From: Rhynochetos jubatus
Taxonomy: Eukaryota; Chordata; Aves; Eurypygiformes; Rhynochetidae
Direction of reading: 5' to 3'
Assembly (NCBI GenBank): GCA_027574665.1
Contig: CM050648.1
Span: 41,635,700 to 41,699,699 of the forward strand
Length of the DNA: 64,000 bases
The notes below the pieces were generated by a model. That model was not told the DNA's origin. It worked only from the letters and a program-made list of their open reading frames with translations, and searched no databases. Below are positions 24,358 through 37,572 of this stretch, piece by piece. A program made the translations under genes and the position numbers. How positions within the stretch are numbered: position 1 is the stretch's first letter; the number at the start of each line of letters is the position of its first letter.

Positions 24358-27119
24358 TAAGAGGGTGAAAAACCTACATGAATAGAACCTGAATTCTGCC
24401 ACCCCACTCACTTGTGGGAATGTGATTTGAATTTGTATGGCTTCAATCACATCTCCAGGACACTGGGAAGGGAAGAGAGGGACAGAGAAGGATCTAAGTG
24501 GAAATGAAATTGAGATTACTTTATATAGACTCAGATCAAATATTTGGACTGCAAATTTCTTCTCAAAATGAGATGAAAAATCATGTTGTTGACATGTTGA
24601 CAGTCAAGAAGAAACTTTCCATCACTGATGTTTCATAAAACTTTTAAGCCAAAATAGGAACATAGCACAGCTGAGCTAGTTACATTTTGGTTTGGTGAGG
24701 AATTTTTGTTTGTCTGTTTTTTGGGTTTTTTTTCCCACTTGAACTAGCATTCATTAACACAGAAAAGAAATAAAAATACAGTGTTCATTTTTATATGCTT
24801 TAATATCATACTGTAAATATCAAATAGACAAAGCACAGGGAGTTTGCTTGAAATTATACTGAACAACTAATGTTTCAAAGATGTGTTCGGTGTTGGAGAA
24901 CCCACTCATCTCTATTTGCCTGCCCTGCCCGGGTTTATGAGTGACCCTATAGAAAAAATGGGACAAATAATACAAAATAAAGATTATTAGAAACAGCAGT
25001 ATGATCTTTGCAACATCTCTAGAAAGGTTTTTCTCTTAATGGAAAAATCTTGTATTTTACCATAGTAAATATTAAAATTATTTACAATAACAAATTATTC
25101 ACATGTCTTCCCTTTTCAGCCATTAAGATTAGGGGGTTCTTTTACCTTTTCAAAGATGAGGATCTGGACAATATTACAAATATTATGTTCTCTGCCTTTT
25201 GTTAACATTTCTGTCTTTAACAAATATGGAATAAAAATAGACGAGGGACTACTTGAGATCAGTGTGATCATATGCTGCTGCGTTTTAAGTGGTTCATTGA
25301 AGTAATCCTTTAAAAAGGCTGCCTTGCAAATAAATAATTTAAAATATACATACTCAGCACCTTGATGTTGGTAATCTTCCTCTGAGACAGTAGAGACAGA
25401 GGGGCTTGAACTTCTGCATCACCGTTATGGTGCCCTTGCTTAGGGGGTTGATGGAGCATCTCAGGTTTGAGGCATTTGAGAAGGTGCGTTACATCCATTT
25501 CCCACTGCCTCGGTACAGCCATTTTTCCCTAAAAAAAAAAAAAAAAGAAAAAGAAAAGAAAATTATTGAGCACTATCTAAAGGGCGTAACTATAGTGCAC
25601 TAGGTAGAAATTCAGATCTTCCTCTGTGTAAGCAGGGTGAGGCAGGCTCAGCCCATGTTTCCTCCTCATACCCCAAAGTGAAAACGCTTGCTATTTGTGC
25701 AGGTGACAATAGTTTTTTCTCAGGATTTTTTCATTCTTGAAGACTCTTAAAAGTACTTTATGATGAGGGCTGATTGCTACAGTGGAATGGTTCATGAGTC
25801 TTTAGTGAGAACTACAAATACTTGAGCCCTTTGAAAACCCTTTCATGGTGGATTCCCAGAAGAAAAGTCTTCTTGATGGTACCTCAGAAGAAAATTCAGG
25901 ACAGACATTTAAAGGAAAACTAAGTCATGATGTTCTGGTTTCTGCCTCAGAGAGGATTATGGTTTTGGCAAGACTAACTTTTTGAGTTTGCCTTCTTTGT
26001 GTGGATGGTGGTATAGGTATATGTCTAAGTAATGTTATCAATAAAACTGTTAGACATCTGAATCTTCAGAGACATTGCTGCTTTTCTATATGCTCTTAGA
26101 GCCCTTGGGGACACCAAATACTTTACACATAAAAAGGAAAGGGAACAAATCTGTGGAATGAATTGTATGATAGTGAAAGTAGATTTAAAGACAAAATCTG
26201 TTTTCAGCTTCTCTCTTGTTGTGAGGCATCAAATGACATATCTGATCTAAAAATCCAAACCTTTCCAAATTCCTCTCTTTTCTTCTAAGTTCATGATACG
26301 TCCGTGCATCCTAGTAAGAAGAAAGCAGTGCTGGGAGAATGTTAACTGGGAAAGTATTGGGCTGATGTTGGGTGAACTTGAGCAATCTCAGCTCTTTCCT
26401 CCTGTGCTGTAGACAGTAGAAGCAGAGGTGGGAGTGCATTTATCTAAAAGTACAGCGTGTCTTCCACTTTGCACCGAAAAAATGAAATTGCAACGAATTA
26501 GCAGCTCTTCCTCTCCGCGGATAAATGCCTGGAGTCTGGGACTGGCTTGGCTTGTGTGCTCAGAGAGCAGTTGATTCTCTCCTTGCCTGCATTTTGATAT
26601 AGGAAATTTTAAGTTACGTTTAGAAAATTCCTGTTAGAGCACAGTATAATGGCAACTTTAAAAATTAGCCTGAATTCATACCTCTGTTGATCTTCTTACG
26701 TTCACTGCTGTGCCCTGGCAATGAGGTTCAGCTTTACCTACAATTTTACTGTTGCAATTTGCTCTTTTTGAGAGTGCTGCGGTATCACACAGTCACTGAA
26801 TAAGTGCTAGAGGAAAGTGTCAAAAAAAATTATTTTCCAATGCTTTTTTTTTTTTTTCTTGAGGTGAATGAAGGAGCAATCCTTTTTATAGACAAGCTAG
26901 CTTGTGGTGGACACTGTAATAGGAACCAGTGACACTATCTCATTGCAAAAAGGGCGAAACACATGTCTAATATGTAACGCGTACCATGGCCAGTGTACCA
27001 AGGGAAATTGTTCCTGGTTTCTGTAATTATTACTATTTACTGGAATTTATTACTGTGTTACTTAGTGGTACCATAGCCAAACACTCTGCCCAGGATTGCC
27101 CCTCACCTTCCTGCCAGAG
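24358..27119. other. Intergenic, nothing coding recognised
   Basis: AT-rich DNA with an A-rich tract at 25531-25563. I see no gene-like frame or mobile element. Confidence 0.6.
25531..25563. repeat. A-rich simple repeat
   Basis: Sixteen consecutive A followed by GAAAAAGAAAAGAAAA. I see no retrocopy body next to it. Confidence 0.85.
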
Positions 27120-27525
27120 AGCTGTGGAGAAACTGGAGAGTCTCCAGTAGGAGACTGCTAAGAAGGTAGAGGTCCTGGAGCTCATGATGTACAGGAAAGT
27201 CTGGAGCATGAGGGCTTGTTTAGCAAGGAGAGAAGGCGTCTGAGGGGCATTTTGATAGCAGCTTGAAGAGTAGCTACAGAGATATGAGGGTTATGCTCTT
27301 CCTGTCAGTGGCAGGTGGTGTAACAAAGGACATTCACAAAAACTCCTTTGCTATAAAGGTGGTATGTGCTGGGAAAGGTTGTGGAGTCTCCAGACGTGTA
27401 GGTTTTCAAGATATGGCTGGACAAAGCCACAGGCAACCAGATCTAGAGCTGGTGACAATCGTACTTGAGCAACCTCCTAGGAGGTTGGACTAGCGACCCA
27501 TAGAAATCCCTTCCTCCCAACATTT
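27120..27525 (+). mobile_element. Old, internally deleted CR1-like relic, sense
   Basis: Weak but ordered similarity to CR1: 'gagaaactggagag', 'aaggtagaggtcctggagctc', 'aaggagagaaggcgtctgagggg', 'aggttgtggagtctccag', 'gttttcaagatatggctggacaaagcc' and 'ctcctaggaggttggact'. The phrases occur in CR1 order but blocks are missing and the terminal repeats are gone. The tail wording resembles the older CR1 subfamilies rather than the one that gave the other copies here. Confidence 0.6.
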
Positions 27526-29160
27526 CCTAAGCATGTGAAATTAAGCTTAAAAAGTTTCAGGTAGTTGTGGGGAAAGCCCTCTGGCAGGGCTTTTGAATCC
27601 CCTAGGATTACAAAAGGTTTCACATGGTTAGAGCACGGGTCTCACTGTCTTCTTTAAAGCCATGAGTGTTCAGCATTTCTGCAAATCATGGCAGAGGTCA
27701 GCAGAGAGGAGGACTGTGGAAATAGACACCCGTAGCTTAATGCAAGGCAAAAAGAGGTCTGAATTAAAATTTCAGAGGAGACATAAATCCTGTAATTTTT
27801 TAGTGATTTTTCATTGGATTACTATTTGCCTTGTTGGCAGGTTTTTGTTTGTTTGTTTGTTTTTGAATGCAAATTTCTCATCAGTTATTTAAACAGTGCC
27901 TAGTAGTTCAGAAGAACATGGGTAGGAGCAGTATACGTGAACTTCAGCCCTCTACTGACATTCTCTGTATAACGGCGTTACTTCCATAAACGGTAGCTAA
28001 GCCAAGACAAGCAGTGCAAACATATCAGTGAGAAAGGAGAACAGACGGAACTGAAACTATTTCCAAATTCAGCTGTTTCTTACCAGAACAGAATGGAATT
28101 TAATAGACCTTTTTTGGGCTATGCAGAGTGTATGTCCTCAGCAGAATAACTCCAGTTGTTCAGGCACAGGCTTAAGAAGGAAAATGTGGTTTGTCCCTGC
28201 AGTTCAGAGGTTATGAGGCTAACTTTCACTAGGGTATTTGATGTGTTTATTCTTTCTCCATTTCTAGGAGACAGGTGTAACAGAGAAAACCTTCAGGAAA
28301 ATGCCCTCAGAAATACCCCCAAAGGCTTCAGGTCAATACCCCCAAAGGCTTCAGGTCAATTCCTAGCCGCTTAGAGGAAGGGATGGCTTCAGACCTCTCC
28401 TTTTCCTTATGTTAATTGCATCTACTTCCCTCCGTCCCTCAGCCTAACCTTTACACCAGGTGCTGCTCTGCTGTGGGTTAAGCTGTTAGTGCCACAGAAC
28501 CCATCTGCCACCTGCTGCTGCTGCCCTCTCTGCCTTCTTGCTGCCGCGAGCACTTGCCTGACGCTCTGCAGAGCCGTTCAAGCTCTCCAAGGCAGCACAA
28601 CAACTCACCTGACAAAAAAATAGGGAAACGTTTCAGGTCAGGGCCAGGCAGTCACTCAAGAGGAGGATTCAGGAGGCAGCAGCTGAATTACTCTCACTTG
28701 CCATGAAACTGCCTGCACGACTCTGACCCGCTGTCACGTTGTGCTTGTAGCTCCTGAAATGAAATTGTGCAATCACGTTCTTTTTGTGTTTCCACTAAAG
28801 CGAAGAAGCAATGTATAGCTCTTCTGGCACCTATGTTATGTCACTCTTGGAAGATGTTTCACCTTCATATTGCTTGACAGAAGAGTTCAATATACTAACA
28901 ATGAGGAAGCAGCCATAGATCATCTTTATAGCTTCATAACTAGTCTCATAAAAAGACTTATGGAAGATGTGCGTGTGAGGAGGCTTCTGCAACCCTCACA
29001 CAGTGCTGCTCTTGAAAAATCCCAGGATGGCTGACTGCTCCTTGAAGATGTTGTTCTGTTGTTTCGAGTTTTGGACTGTGATCTGGCAGCATCAGTGTCC
29101 AAAGGATCAGAGAAAGGAGCTTGGATGGTCTATCTCTCCGCTTCAGCTGTAACACTGATA
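27526..29160. other. Intergenic, contains a 23-bp tandem duplication
   Basis: No gene-like frame. A GTTT-type tract lies at 27841-27864 and a two-copy 23-bp repeat at 28314-28359. Around 28490-28600 the sequence is richer in GC (CTGCTGCTG) without a clear cause. Confidence 0.55.
28314..28359. repeat. Perfect 23-bp tandem duplication
   Basis: TACCCCCAAAGGCTTCAGGT plus CAA occurs twice head to tail with no difference, which suggests a recent duplication. Confidence 0.9.
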
Positions 29161-29370
29161 TGATCACACAATCACAGAATGGTTTGGGTTGGAAGGGACC
29201 TTAAAGATCATCCAGTTCCAACCCCCCTGCCGTGGGCAGGGACACCCTCCACCAGACCAGGTTGCTCAAAGCCTCATCCAGCCTGGCCTGGAACACTTCC
29301 AGGGATGGGGCATCCACAGCTTCTCTGGGCAACCTGTTCCAGTGCCTCACCACCCTCTCTGTGAAGAAAT
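29161..29370 (-). mobile_element. CR1 LINE 3' tail, antisense
   Basis: Begins 'cacacaatcacagaatggtt' and holds the whole antisense CR1 tail up to 'caccaccctctctgtgaag', then breaks off at 'aaat'. It is about 210 bp, non-coding and fairly young, with few differences from the 36434 and 34010 copies. Confidence 0.92.
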
Positions 29371-32300
29371 GATGCTAGGTACTGAAAAGATATTAAGTTC
29401 TGACTGTCATAGGGAAGTCAAAACATGACTGCAATGGGTTGCAATTCTAGAGATTCAAATTCCTGTCTCTAATTTGCCTGTGATTTCGGTCAAGTTTGCT
29501 ACCCAGTACAACCAGTAGTAGTTTCCTGGTCACCTGTCCTAACACCGCCACAATCAGGGTGCCCACATTTTGTCAGAATACTTTTCTACATTTTACTGTT
29601 GCTGATGTGTTCAAATCCTCTGTCCTGTGATAGTCAAATTTAAGTGCTAGATTTAAATCCACCCATATACTGTCAGTGTGCAGAATACCCTCCCAACCAG
29701 CTCCTTATACACAGATCAGTCCAAAAAAGAACTTTACCATAGGACAGCTAGCCAGGATTCTCCCAATACCAGCATCTTTCAGTTTCAGATCATTGAAATA
29801 GAGTAGTTCTAACGTCCCAGATTTGTTCATTTCTCATTAAGGTATACAAAGATGTCTACTGTTATTTTCTCAATCATCTAATTTCCCACCATGGCCTGTT
29901 CTGGGTTTTCAGGATATTGTTCCACAATTGCAATTCAGGATTGGGAACTGCACCACGTTCTTCTCCATCTACCTCATATCTGTACCCACTGTAGGGCTTA
30001 AGCAGGACAGGAAAGATGTGAGCAACAGCTGAAACAGTACATCTTATTTTGTAAATACTGTGTTTAGGGCACTTAAGACAAAAAAGACCCTATGTGAAAA
30101 CAGATGATATAGAAGTGTAAGACATCAAGAGATGGAGTGAAAAAACATTCCATAAATCACTCTAGTAAAGGCAGTAAAATTTCAGTGATTCACTGGTCTA
30201 TATTTTTAAAACTGATGTAGATCCATTTTTAATTATGTATTACTTGCATTATTAAAAATGCCAATATATTATGCTTCCTGAGACACAGTAATAATTAACT
30301 TTTAGGCTATGGTCATATGCGTTTTCTGAAGACATAAAATACTTTCCATTTTGTAAGAAATATTTGATTTAATAACTTATAGAGAATCTACTCTAAAAGA
30401 ATTGCAGATGTTTTTAAAATTGTCAGAAAAGACTCTGAAAAATTAAAATATATTTTTTTACATTTAAAAGAAAGAAATTGTGATCATACAAATGCATCGC
30501 TGAATTGCTTCCAGTTTAACACTGTCTTTAACAACAATATAAAATAAGCAGACAGTTGTTGCCAAAGCTCATGTTTGGAGACATGTTTAATTAAAATATT
30601 TTTAGTTACCAGGTTTTCTTCTGTTTTTTTGCTGGGATTCTCCTTACAGAGAAGAGTTAGTTGTTTGACCAAGTTAACTGTGAGTCTCTGCTCCTGGTAG
30701 CTGGTTTCCTTATGCAAAGAGGAAATTGCACACTTGGATGACCTACCTAATAAACACTTCAGCATAGATGCCAGAAAAGTCTCTTTGGGGCTGCCTCCCT
30801 TATTTTTGTGCTTGTCGCTTCAACAGAGAGCTGAGCTAAGGAGCGTATCTGCTGCACCCAGCAGTGCCGGGGCAGAAACCCCTGAGCGGCTGTCCCAGCG
30901 CACTGGTCCAAATGTCCCACCACATCAGTCCAGCTGTCCCATCACACTGGCACATCAACGTGCCGCAGCGGGAGGTAGCAGAGATCTATTTAACTGGTCT
31001 CCGCAGCAACAGCACTCAAGTACAGCCGGTGCCTGAATCCGCAACCCCCTAATGGCAGTGATGCCCCTTTCAGACCCACATGTGCCTGGGTGCAAGGCAC
31101 AGGGTGCTGTAGACCCCCACCTGTAGTGCAAACTCTCCTCCCCACCGTTTTTCTTCCACACCACGGCGAACCTCAAGTTTAGAAGTAACAAGAAGATTTT
31201 AAAAATCCTGCCTTCAAGGGCAAAAGATGGTACCAGAAACAGTTTTGAAACAGGTGGAAGATAGGAATGACTGTAATGAAATTATGAATGCCATTGAAAC
31301 TTACTGGTAATCATTCTTAATTTCTTTTTTTTTTCCTCATTAAAATACTTTAATAAGCAGAAGTGCAAACCTCCTCCATTCCTTGCTGTATTGCTGCGTG
31401 ACCAGTGAGCTACCAAACTCTGCCACAGAGGGGAAGTAGAGCCTCATAAATCCATGACACAAGCAACAGCTCCTGCCTTCTGATGGAAATAAAGCCTTGT
31501 CAATCAAAGCTGAAATTCTGAACCTTTTCCTGCACCAAATTTTTTTAAAAAATTATTTATATAGAGAAAGAAAATAATGAAGTTTGCTTTACTGTATTGT
31601 AAACCTTAAATGTTGCAGTATTTATCTTTCCTTAGCATTTATTATGAACGAGGGCAAACTACCTGGAAACAGGATGCTCACAGACTGTTTCTCCTTCCGG
31701 ACTCTAAAGCACTGCTTGGCTTCAGAAGAACCTCCCGAGCCTTCTGCTGGGGTGTCAGGGCTTAAAATGAGGAACATTATTTTAGAGGATAATGTTTAAC
31801 TGTTTAGCAGGTGCCTTTTCACGGAAATGGCTGATGAGAAAGGCAGAAGTTTAATCTCAGTGGAACAGAAGAATCAGTAATACATAAGGACTCGTAGAAG
31901 TCACTCACATGATCAGGCTCGCAAATGTGACTGCGTTATTGCATGATATCTCTTATTGTCAGACCTTTGGGTAAATATTTTCTGGAACAGACATCTACGG
32001 AGGTGGACACAACCCAGACCAAATCTCTCTGTACAGAATTTCTTTCAAAGAAATCTTTGAGTTACTGGGGAAACGTGAAAGTTCCTTTGTCCTGGACCAC
32101 GTGCAAAGGGGATGTAACAGTATCGGGTACTAGGTATGCGTGAGCTTCTGCTTTCTAATGTTTGTGTGTGCATGCTTCAGAGAGACTGAAAATCATTTGG
32201 GATGTTAACAGCCTGGAAGGCGGCACGGAGCTGTTCTGCCTCCTGTGAAGAAGAGACTACGAATGTATATAAGGCAAGAGGGATGAATAGTGAAGATAAA

Positions 32301-34009
32301 TACTGCAGAGATTATTTCAAGCAGTCTCTGCTACGAAAAGCTTAATTTGGAATCCAGGTCCTACTAACGCCATCAGATTTACTGACGCCATCAGATTAAT
32401 ATTCTTATTATATTAGAATTACGAGTGTATTGAGATGGAAAGCTAATAATAGCCCTGCTGCTTCTGTGGGGACCATAATGTGCTCTCAGATAAACATAAC
32501 AAGATCAGTGCTGCAGCCCAAAGAACATCTCATGTGGGAAATGGTCCCCACTGAACTGAGTGGGAGGGATTGGTTTTTGCACAGATGTTAACATGGCAGG
32601 ACACCGTCCTCTGATTCAGCCGTGCTGCGCAGGGATTTGCTAATAGGCAGCAAAATCTTTTTTTGAAACTTCTGATTTATAATTTGCTGTCTGGTGAAGG
32701 CTAACATGAAAAGCCCTGTTGTTGATGTGGGTAAGACATTAATTACTTTGTTGCTTCTTCTTGGCTCACAACAAATTGTGGAGAGCTTTGAAAGCTCAAG
32801 GATCAAGAAATTCATCTTAAAAGAAAGGAGTTACAACACAGCATCGACATAAATGAGCCAGCAGATGTACTGGTCTCCGGCCCTCAAGGTTCCAAGTGCT
32901 GTACCACCTGTGTACCTGGTTTGAGCTGGATTCTCTGCCCAGCCAGAATACAGGACAGGGTTGGGTAGTAGATCTAAGCAACCGGTCAGGATTCAGGTCT
33001 TCTATCTCATACACAAGAAGCAGGTTCTGTTTCTGTTCTCCCCATAGTGGCTTAAGTGGTTTGTCACTGTAACATTCAGTGAAACTCTAAGGGCATTTTA
33101 TATGCTGACCTGTAAATCTCGGGCACCTTAAATTGACTTCATTTTGCTGCCATCAGCTGTCTCTCAACTGCTGTCTTGAGGACATTCAGCCCATGTTCAC
33201 ACCTCTCTCAAGGGTATTTCCCAGGATGATGTGTATTTCCTTGGCAGGCTACACCATAGCACTGATGTTGTTACTCCCTTTGGGTGTGGAAATTTGTCAT
33301 ACGTGGCAATGCAAAGCTCAGCAAAAATGAGTTTCCCTGACAGGATAGTGTGCTTGGCACCGTGTCCTTGAACAGGAAGAGCACTGGTACCCATGTCACT
33401 GGCATCAGCAGCACACTCATCCACACTGGCACCCTGGCCAGCTTGGCCTGCCTCTGCCAGCTCTTCAGTTTCTTCCAGGAATTTCTGGGAGTCCATTTCA
33501 TTTCGCATGTAACCTTGTAAGTGAACCAGACTGAACTGTCCTTACAGCATGCCTGCTGCTGACAGCTGCATGTTGCCTGTTTCCCCATATTTCAGAAAAT
33601 TTCTGTAGGATAAGGACTGCCTTCTAGAAGAGAAAGGGAAAAACATTCACCATCCATATTCCTCAGAGAAGAATCATGGGAACCTTTGTACCAGGAGATA
33701 TGCCCTATTTAGCCAGAGAAACTTATGTTCAGCTTATTTACTTTCCTGGAGGAGATGGATTAAGTCAAATAATCTCCATCCCAAAGCTTCTTTTCCTTTT
33801 CTAGGGTACAGAAGAAAGCTCCTGAAAGTACAGTTATTTACTACTGGAAAGAATCCCAGAGGCACACCTAAAGTTTTAATGCCAGAAATGCTAAATCCCT
33901 TCCAAATGAGTATTTGTAACTGAAAGACAGCCTCAGGCTTTCAACACTCACTTTTGTCTTTATTTAGAAGCCTAATGGTAGTAGTATACCAGATTTGAGG
34001 ATGGCAAAG
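29371..34009. other. Intergenic, no gene recognised
   Basis: Mostly AT-rich. A richer patch with several CpGs lies at about 30830-31190, with overlapping short frames on both strands that match no family. An 18-bp imperfect duplication sits at 32363-32398. Antisense frames at 33197-33588 overlap in two phases and look fortuitous. Confidence 0.55.
32363..32398. repeat. 18-bp tandem duplication, near-perfect
   Basis: The unit ACTAACGCCATCAGATTT is followed directly by ACTGACGCCATCAGATTA, with two differences between copies. Confidence 0.85.
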
Positions 34010-34200
34010 CACTGGAACAGGTTGCCCAGAGAAGCTGTGGATGCCCCATCCCTGGCAGTGTTCAAGGCCAGGCTGGATGAGGCTTTGGGCAACCTGGTCT
34101 AGTGGAGGGTGTCCCTGCCCATGGCAAGGGGGTTGGAACTAGGTGGTCTTTAAGATCCCTTCCAACCCAAACCATTCTGTGATTCTATGATGACTCTATG
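34010..34200 (+). mobile_element. CR1 LINE 3' tail, sense
   Basis: Runs from 'actggaacaggttgcccag' through 'ggctggatgaggctttgggc' to 'ccattctgtgattctatga', then a decayed extra terminal unit (TGACTCTATG). It is about 190 bp, 5'-truncated and non-coding. Confidence 0.92.
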
Positions 34201-36433
34201 CAGGGTCCGCTTAGAAGCCCACCTGTGATGATTAGTTCCCTGCTGTGGCACCGGGCTTGAAGGACAGAGGAGATGTTATAACGTTCCTTTCATTCTCCAT
34301 GACTTCTTTTACTTACGAGACACATATCCTGCAGAAAACCTAGAAATTACTTTATAATCACAAGGCCAGACACCAGTCTTCTGTGAAAAGAAAGTTCTGT
34401 CTCCTTGGCATTCTACAACCAGTCCTTGCTCTATCATCTTCTGTTACAGTTTCATTTACTGGGTGCTCACTTCATGTGGGGGGGTGGGGAGGTGGCCTCA
34501 TGGCACAGTCAGGAATAGTGGTCCATTTTTCCTTTTCATTCCCTTTCCGTTATAATTGTCAGGATGCCATGAATGCTTCCTCTCTCCCCGCTTTCTGTGA
34601 AGTCACAGATACATCAGTGGGTTCGGAATTAATGTTTTGGGTTTGTGATGTCTTCCTCTTTCTTGCTGCTTGACCAGCCTCTCATCTTTTTCTTCAATTA
34701 GGAAAGATTGCTCTGCTGATGCAATTGTCCACTCAGCTGGAGTGAGGCCGATCTCTCATCACTTCAGCTCTCCTTGATTGCTTCCTGCCCAAACTCTAAC
34801 GCCCAAGTTTGTACAAGAATTTGGAAAGGGATTACAAAATCCCACAAACCTTCAGAAAGAGAAATTTGGGTTTGATTTTTTACCCAGAAAACAGTGGCAG
34901 AGAAGATTGTTTTAATAAAATAATTAAGTCACAGTGTGGCAACATTTTTGTTTGATTTGTGTTTTGGATTTTGTTTTGTTTGTTTGTTTGTTTGTTTTCT
35001 GGGGGGATGGTGGTGTTTGTTTTAAAAGGAGAGCTTTTATTCAAGGATCCCAAACTCTTTAACATCACTGCTTTAGTCAGTTTGTTTTAATTCTTACTGC
35101 CTCTGTCTAGGCAAGCTGTTCGCAGAATATTTGTGTTAAAATGGAATGTACAATCAACCGTTTGTGTGGTACTGGAAATTCTGTGCACTTCCTAAAGTAA
35201 AATTGCTACAAAGTCAGATGTTTTAAATAACTGTTATTCCAAAAAATAACATATATCAGTGTTTATGAAGTATTTCATGAAAATGTTAAAATACAGATGA
35301 TAATATTTGTTTTGACTCTTCTTAGCTTCCTTATGATTCTAATTCAAAGTAGGGACATTTTTCTACTCCTGTGTGTCACAGTTACTGAGTTTCTGTTTCT
35401 CTTCCTCATCACCCATTTCTAGCAGAACAGGTGACAGAGCATCCCTGTCTTGGGTGCAACTGCTCCCAGTCAGGGGTGACAAGTGTGCCTTACAACAGAG
35501 CAATGCAGAAATGACATACCATGAGAGACTCTGTGATCCCAGTTGGAATACAAAATCCTTGACATCTAATCTACTTGCCATAAACAATATTATTACCCCT
35601 CTTCCAGTGAGACGCATCAGAAAGGTGACTTCACTATTCATACAAGGCAAACGGATAGCTTGGGGCTGGAAAAAAATTATGATATTTCATATGTATTTGT
35701 TTACTGCATAAATGTATTGCTAATTAGTATGGCTCTTTGTATTACCTGTCACCTTTGCTCAGAGGTTTGCTAATGCAGTGATTTTAAACCCACAGTGCTG
35801 TGTGTATGTTCGGTCAAGATGTCAAAATATTTGGAAGCTTACTGGTATGCTCCCACAGTGGTGCAGTGCTGTACCTGTTGCTGTCACAGCTCGTAACAGT
35901 TCAGCCCTCGAGCACTTCAACACTTACTTTTCATTTATGAAACAATTTCAGAAAGCTGAGCAATAATTAGTAGTTTCTGCTCCTTTGGTAACACAGATTA
36001 TGGGTCAATGTTAAGCAAAATCTGTCTAGTAATCAGGTCATTTCCTGGAAGGGTCACCATGCTCTCTGTCTGCAAGAATAACCCTTTTTCTCTTTTCCCC
36101 ATTTACAGAGGAAAACCTTTGGAATCAGAAAGGAGAAACAGCGCAGTGAATGGTCTGGTTTAGGGTGCATAGCTGGAAACACTTCTAAGAACTACTTACT
36201 TTCTCCTGTGCTCTCTCCCTACAGCCCTTTCTTAAGCAGTGTGATAAGCAACACAGGGTCTGTCAAAACACAGTTTTCCCACCATGCCAGATACTCTGTT
36301 TCACAAATAGCATTTCAGCTGGTAACGATGGTTTCTCTGTCACTTGGAGTCACCAATGAAGAACAGCGCTGGGAGAACAAGGAGGGTATGTTCAGTAAAA
36401 TACTAGGTGTTTTGCTCTTTTGGAAAAAACAGT
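34201..36433. other. Intergenic, nothing coding recognised
   Basis: AT-rich, with a GTTT tract at 34948-35000. Two overlapping frames on opposite strands near 35363-35711 resemble no family. No RNA gene or mobile element seen. Confidence 0.55.
34948..35000. repeat. (GTTT)n simple repeat
   Basis: A T-rich tract with a perfect core of GTTT units at about 34976-34996 and degraded units before it. Confidence 0.85.
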
Positions 36434-36598
36434 AGTTGTGGATGCCCCATCCCTGGCAGTGTTCAAGGCCAGGCTGGATGAGGCTTTGGGCAACCTGGTC
36501 TAGTGGAGGGTGTCCCTGCCCATGGCAGGGGGTTGGAACTAGATGGTCTTTGAGGTCCCTTCCAACCCAAACCATTCTGTGATTCTATGATTCTATGA
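36434..36598 (+). mobile_element. CR1 LINE 3' tail, sense, shortest copy
   Basis: Starts at 'gttgtggatgccccatcc' and runs to a terminal pair of ATTCTATGA units at the 3' end, the normal CR1 terminus. It is 165 bp and looks young. Confidence 0.93.
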
Positions 36599-36650
36599 AC
36601 TTATGAGCTGAAAAATAATTAGTGGTAGTCAAGGAGGACAGATAACACAC

Positions 36651-37214
36651 CAGTGAAGTTTCTTTAATGAGGCTAGTCAGTAAGCAGTGCAAAAGATCAG
36701 ATGGATTAACTCGGTAAAGGACAAGTCAATAAAAAATCTGCCAATGCAATGCCCCTGTACCTGCAACAAGCACAAAGAGCTGCGTACAGGGCTTTGTGCT
36801 GGGTGCGCACCCCAGGCTACTCAGCAGGACTGCCCTATAGCATGAGGAGGGAGAGTTTTTCCTGCCAACCTCTAAGTGCTTGGGGCCCCTGTTCATTTGT
36901 GTAGGATTTCCAGGTAAAAAGGGGAGAAACCCTTCTTCTTACCCCTCCTGCAAAGACCTACTGATGTGGTTTAGCTGAGGCTGCTCTTTAGAGGGACTTC
37001 CCCCCACTGACCCGCAGGTGAAGAGATGCTGCTTCAGGGCTGGAGAAAGTTCTGCTCCCTCCACTCTCCAGCCTTGGTGCCCAGAATCAGATCCCATCTT
37101 TCCTGGGTCACCTTTACTCTATAAATTACAACAGGTAGGACCTGAGCACTTACAAGGACAGACACAAGGTGAGATATCTAGTGCCACATGTTGGAACATG
37201 CACCTAAGGATGAA
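36651..37214 (-). mobile_element. Possible decayed LTR or retrocopy flanked by a 9-bp direct repeat
   Basis: This 564-bp segment lies between two identical copies of ATAACACAC (36642-36650 and 37215-37223). It is richer in GC than its surroundings. Read on the minus strand it contains 'cctcattaaagaaacttcac' near one end, which resembles the poly(A)-signal region of an LTR. There are no clear TG..CA ends, and nine bases is too long for an ordinary LTR target duplication, so this could be chance or another kind of insertion. It directly follows the CR1 copy ending at 36598. Confidence 0.28.
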
Positions 37215-37486
37215 ATAACACACTCCTTCCTCTGCCTCAGGCTGATGAAGGCTAGCAGAATAGCCTAAGGCAAGCTTCAGTCCTCAGATATAAATCAGCA
37301 ATTCAGTGGTTTAAAAAAAAATACCAAAAGTGAAACAAAATAAAACTACCCCTGAAAAAAAACCCTCTAGCCTTTACCAGATCAGATGCAATTATAGTTC
37401 CCAGTCCAAAATGGATCCTGACATGCAGTGAAACCCATGTCAAGTCCCTTAAAAATTGAATTAAAGACAATGTGCATGAGTCAGAA

Positions 37487-37487
<1 letters not shown>

Positions 37488-37571
<84 letters not shown>
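37488..37571. repeat. Perfect (ATT)28 microsatellite
   Basis: Eighty-four bases of uninterrupted ATT repeat (28 units), preceded by CAGAAC and followed by CTCCCTCAGG. The isoleucine run in one translation frame is a by-product of the repeat, not a protein. Confidence 0.98.

Positions 37572-37572
<1 letters not shown>

Noticed and set aside
33197-33588. Overlapping minus-strand frames of 103 and 105 codons
   Set aside because: Two phases are open over the same DNA, which points to low stop density; no family is recognised.
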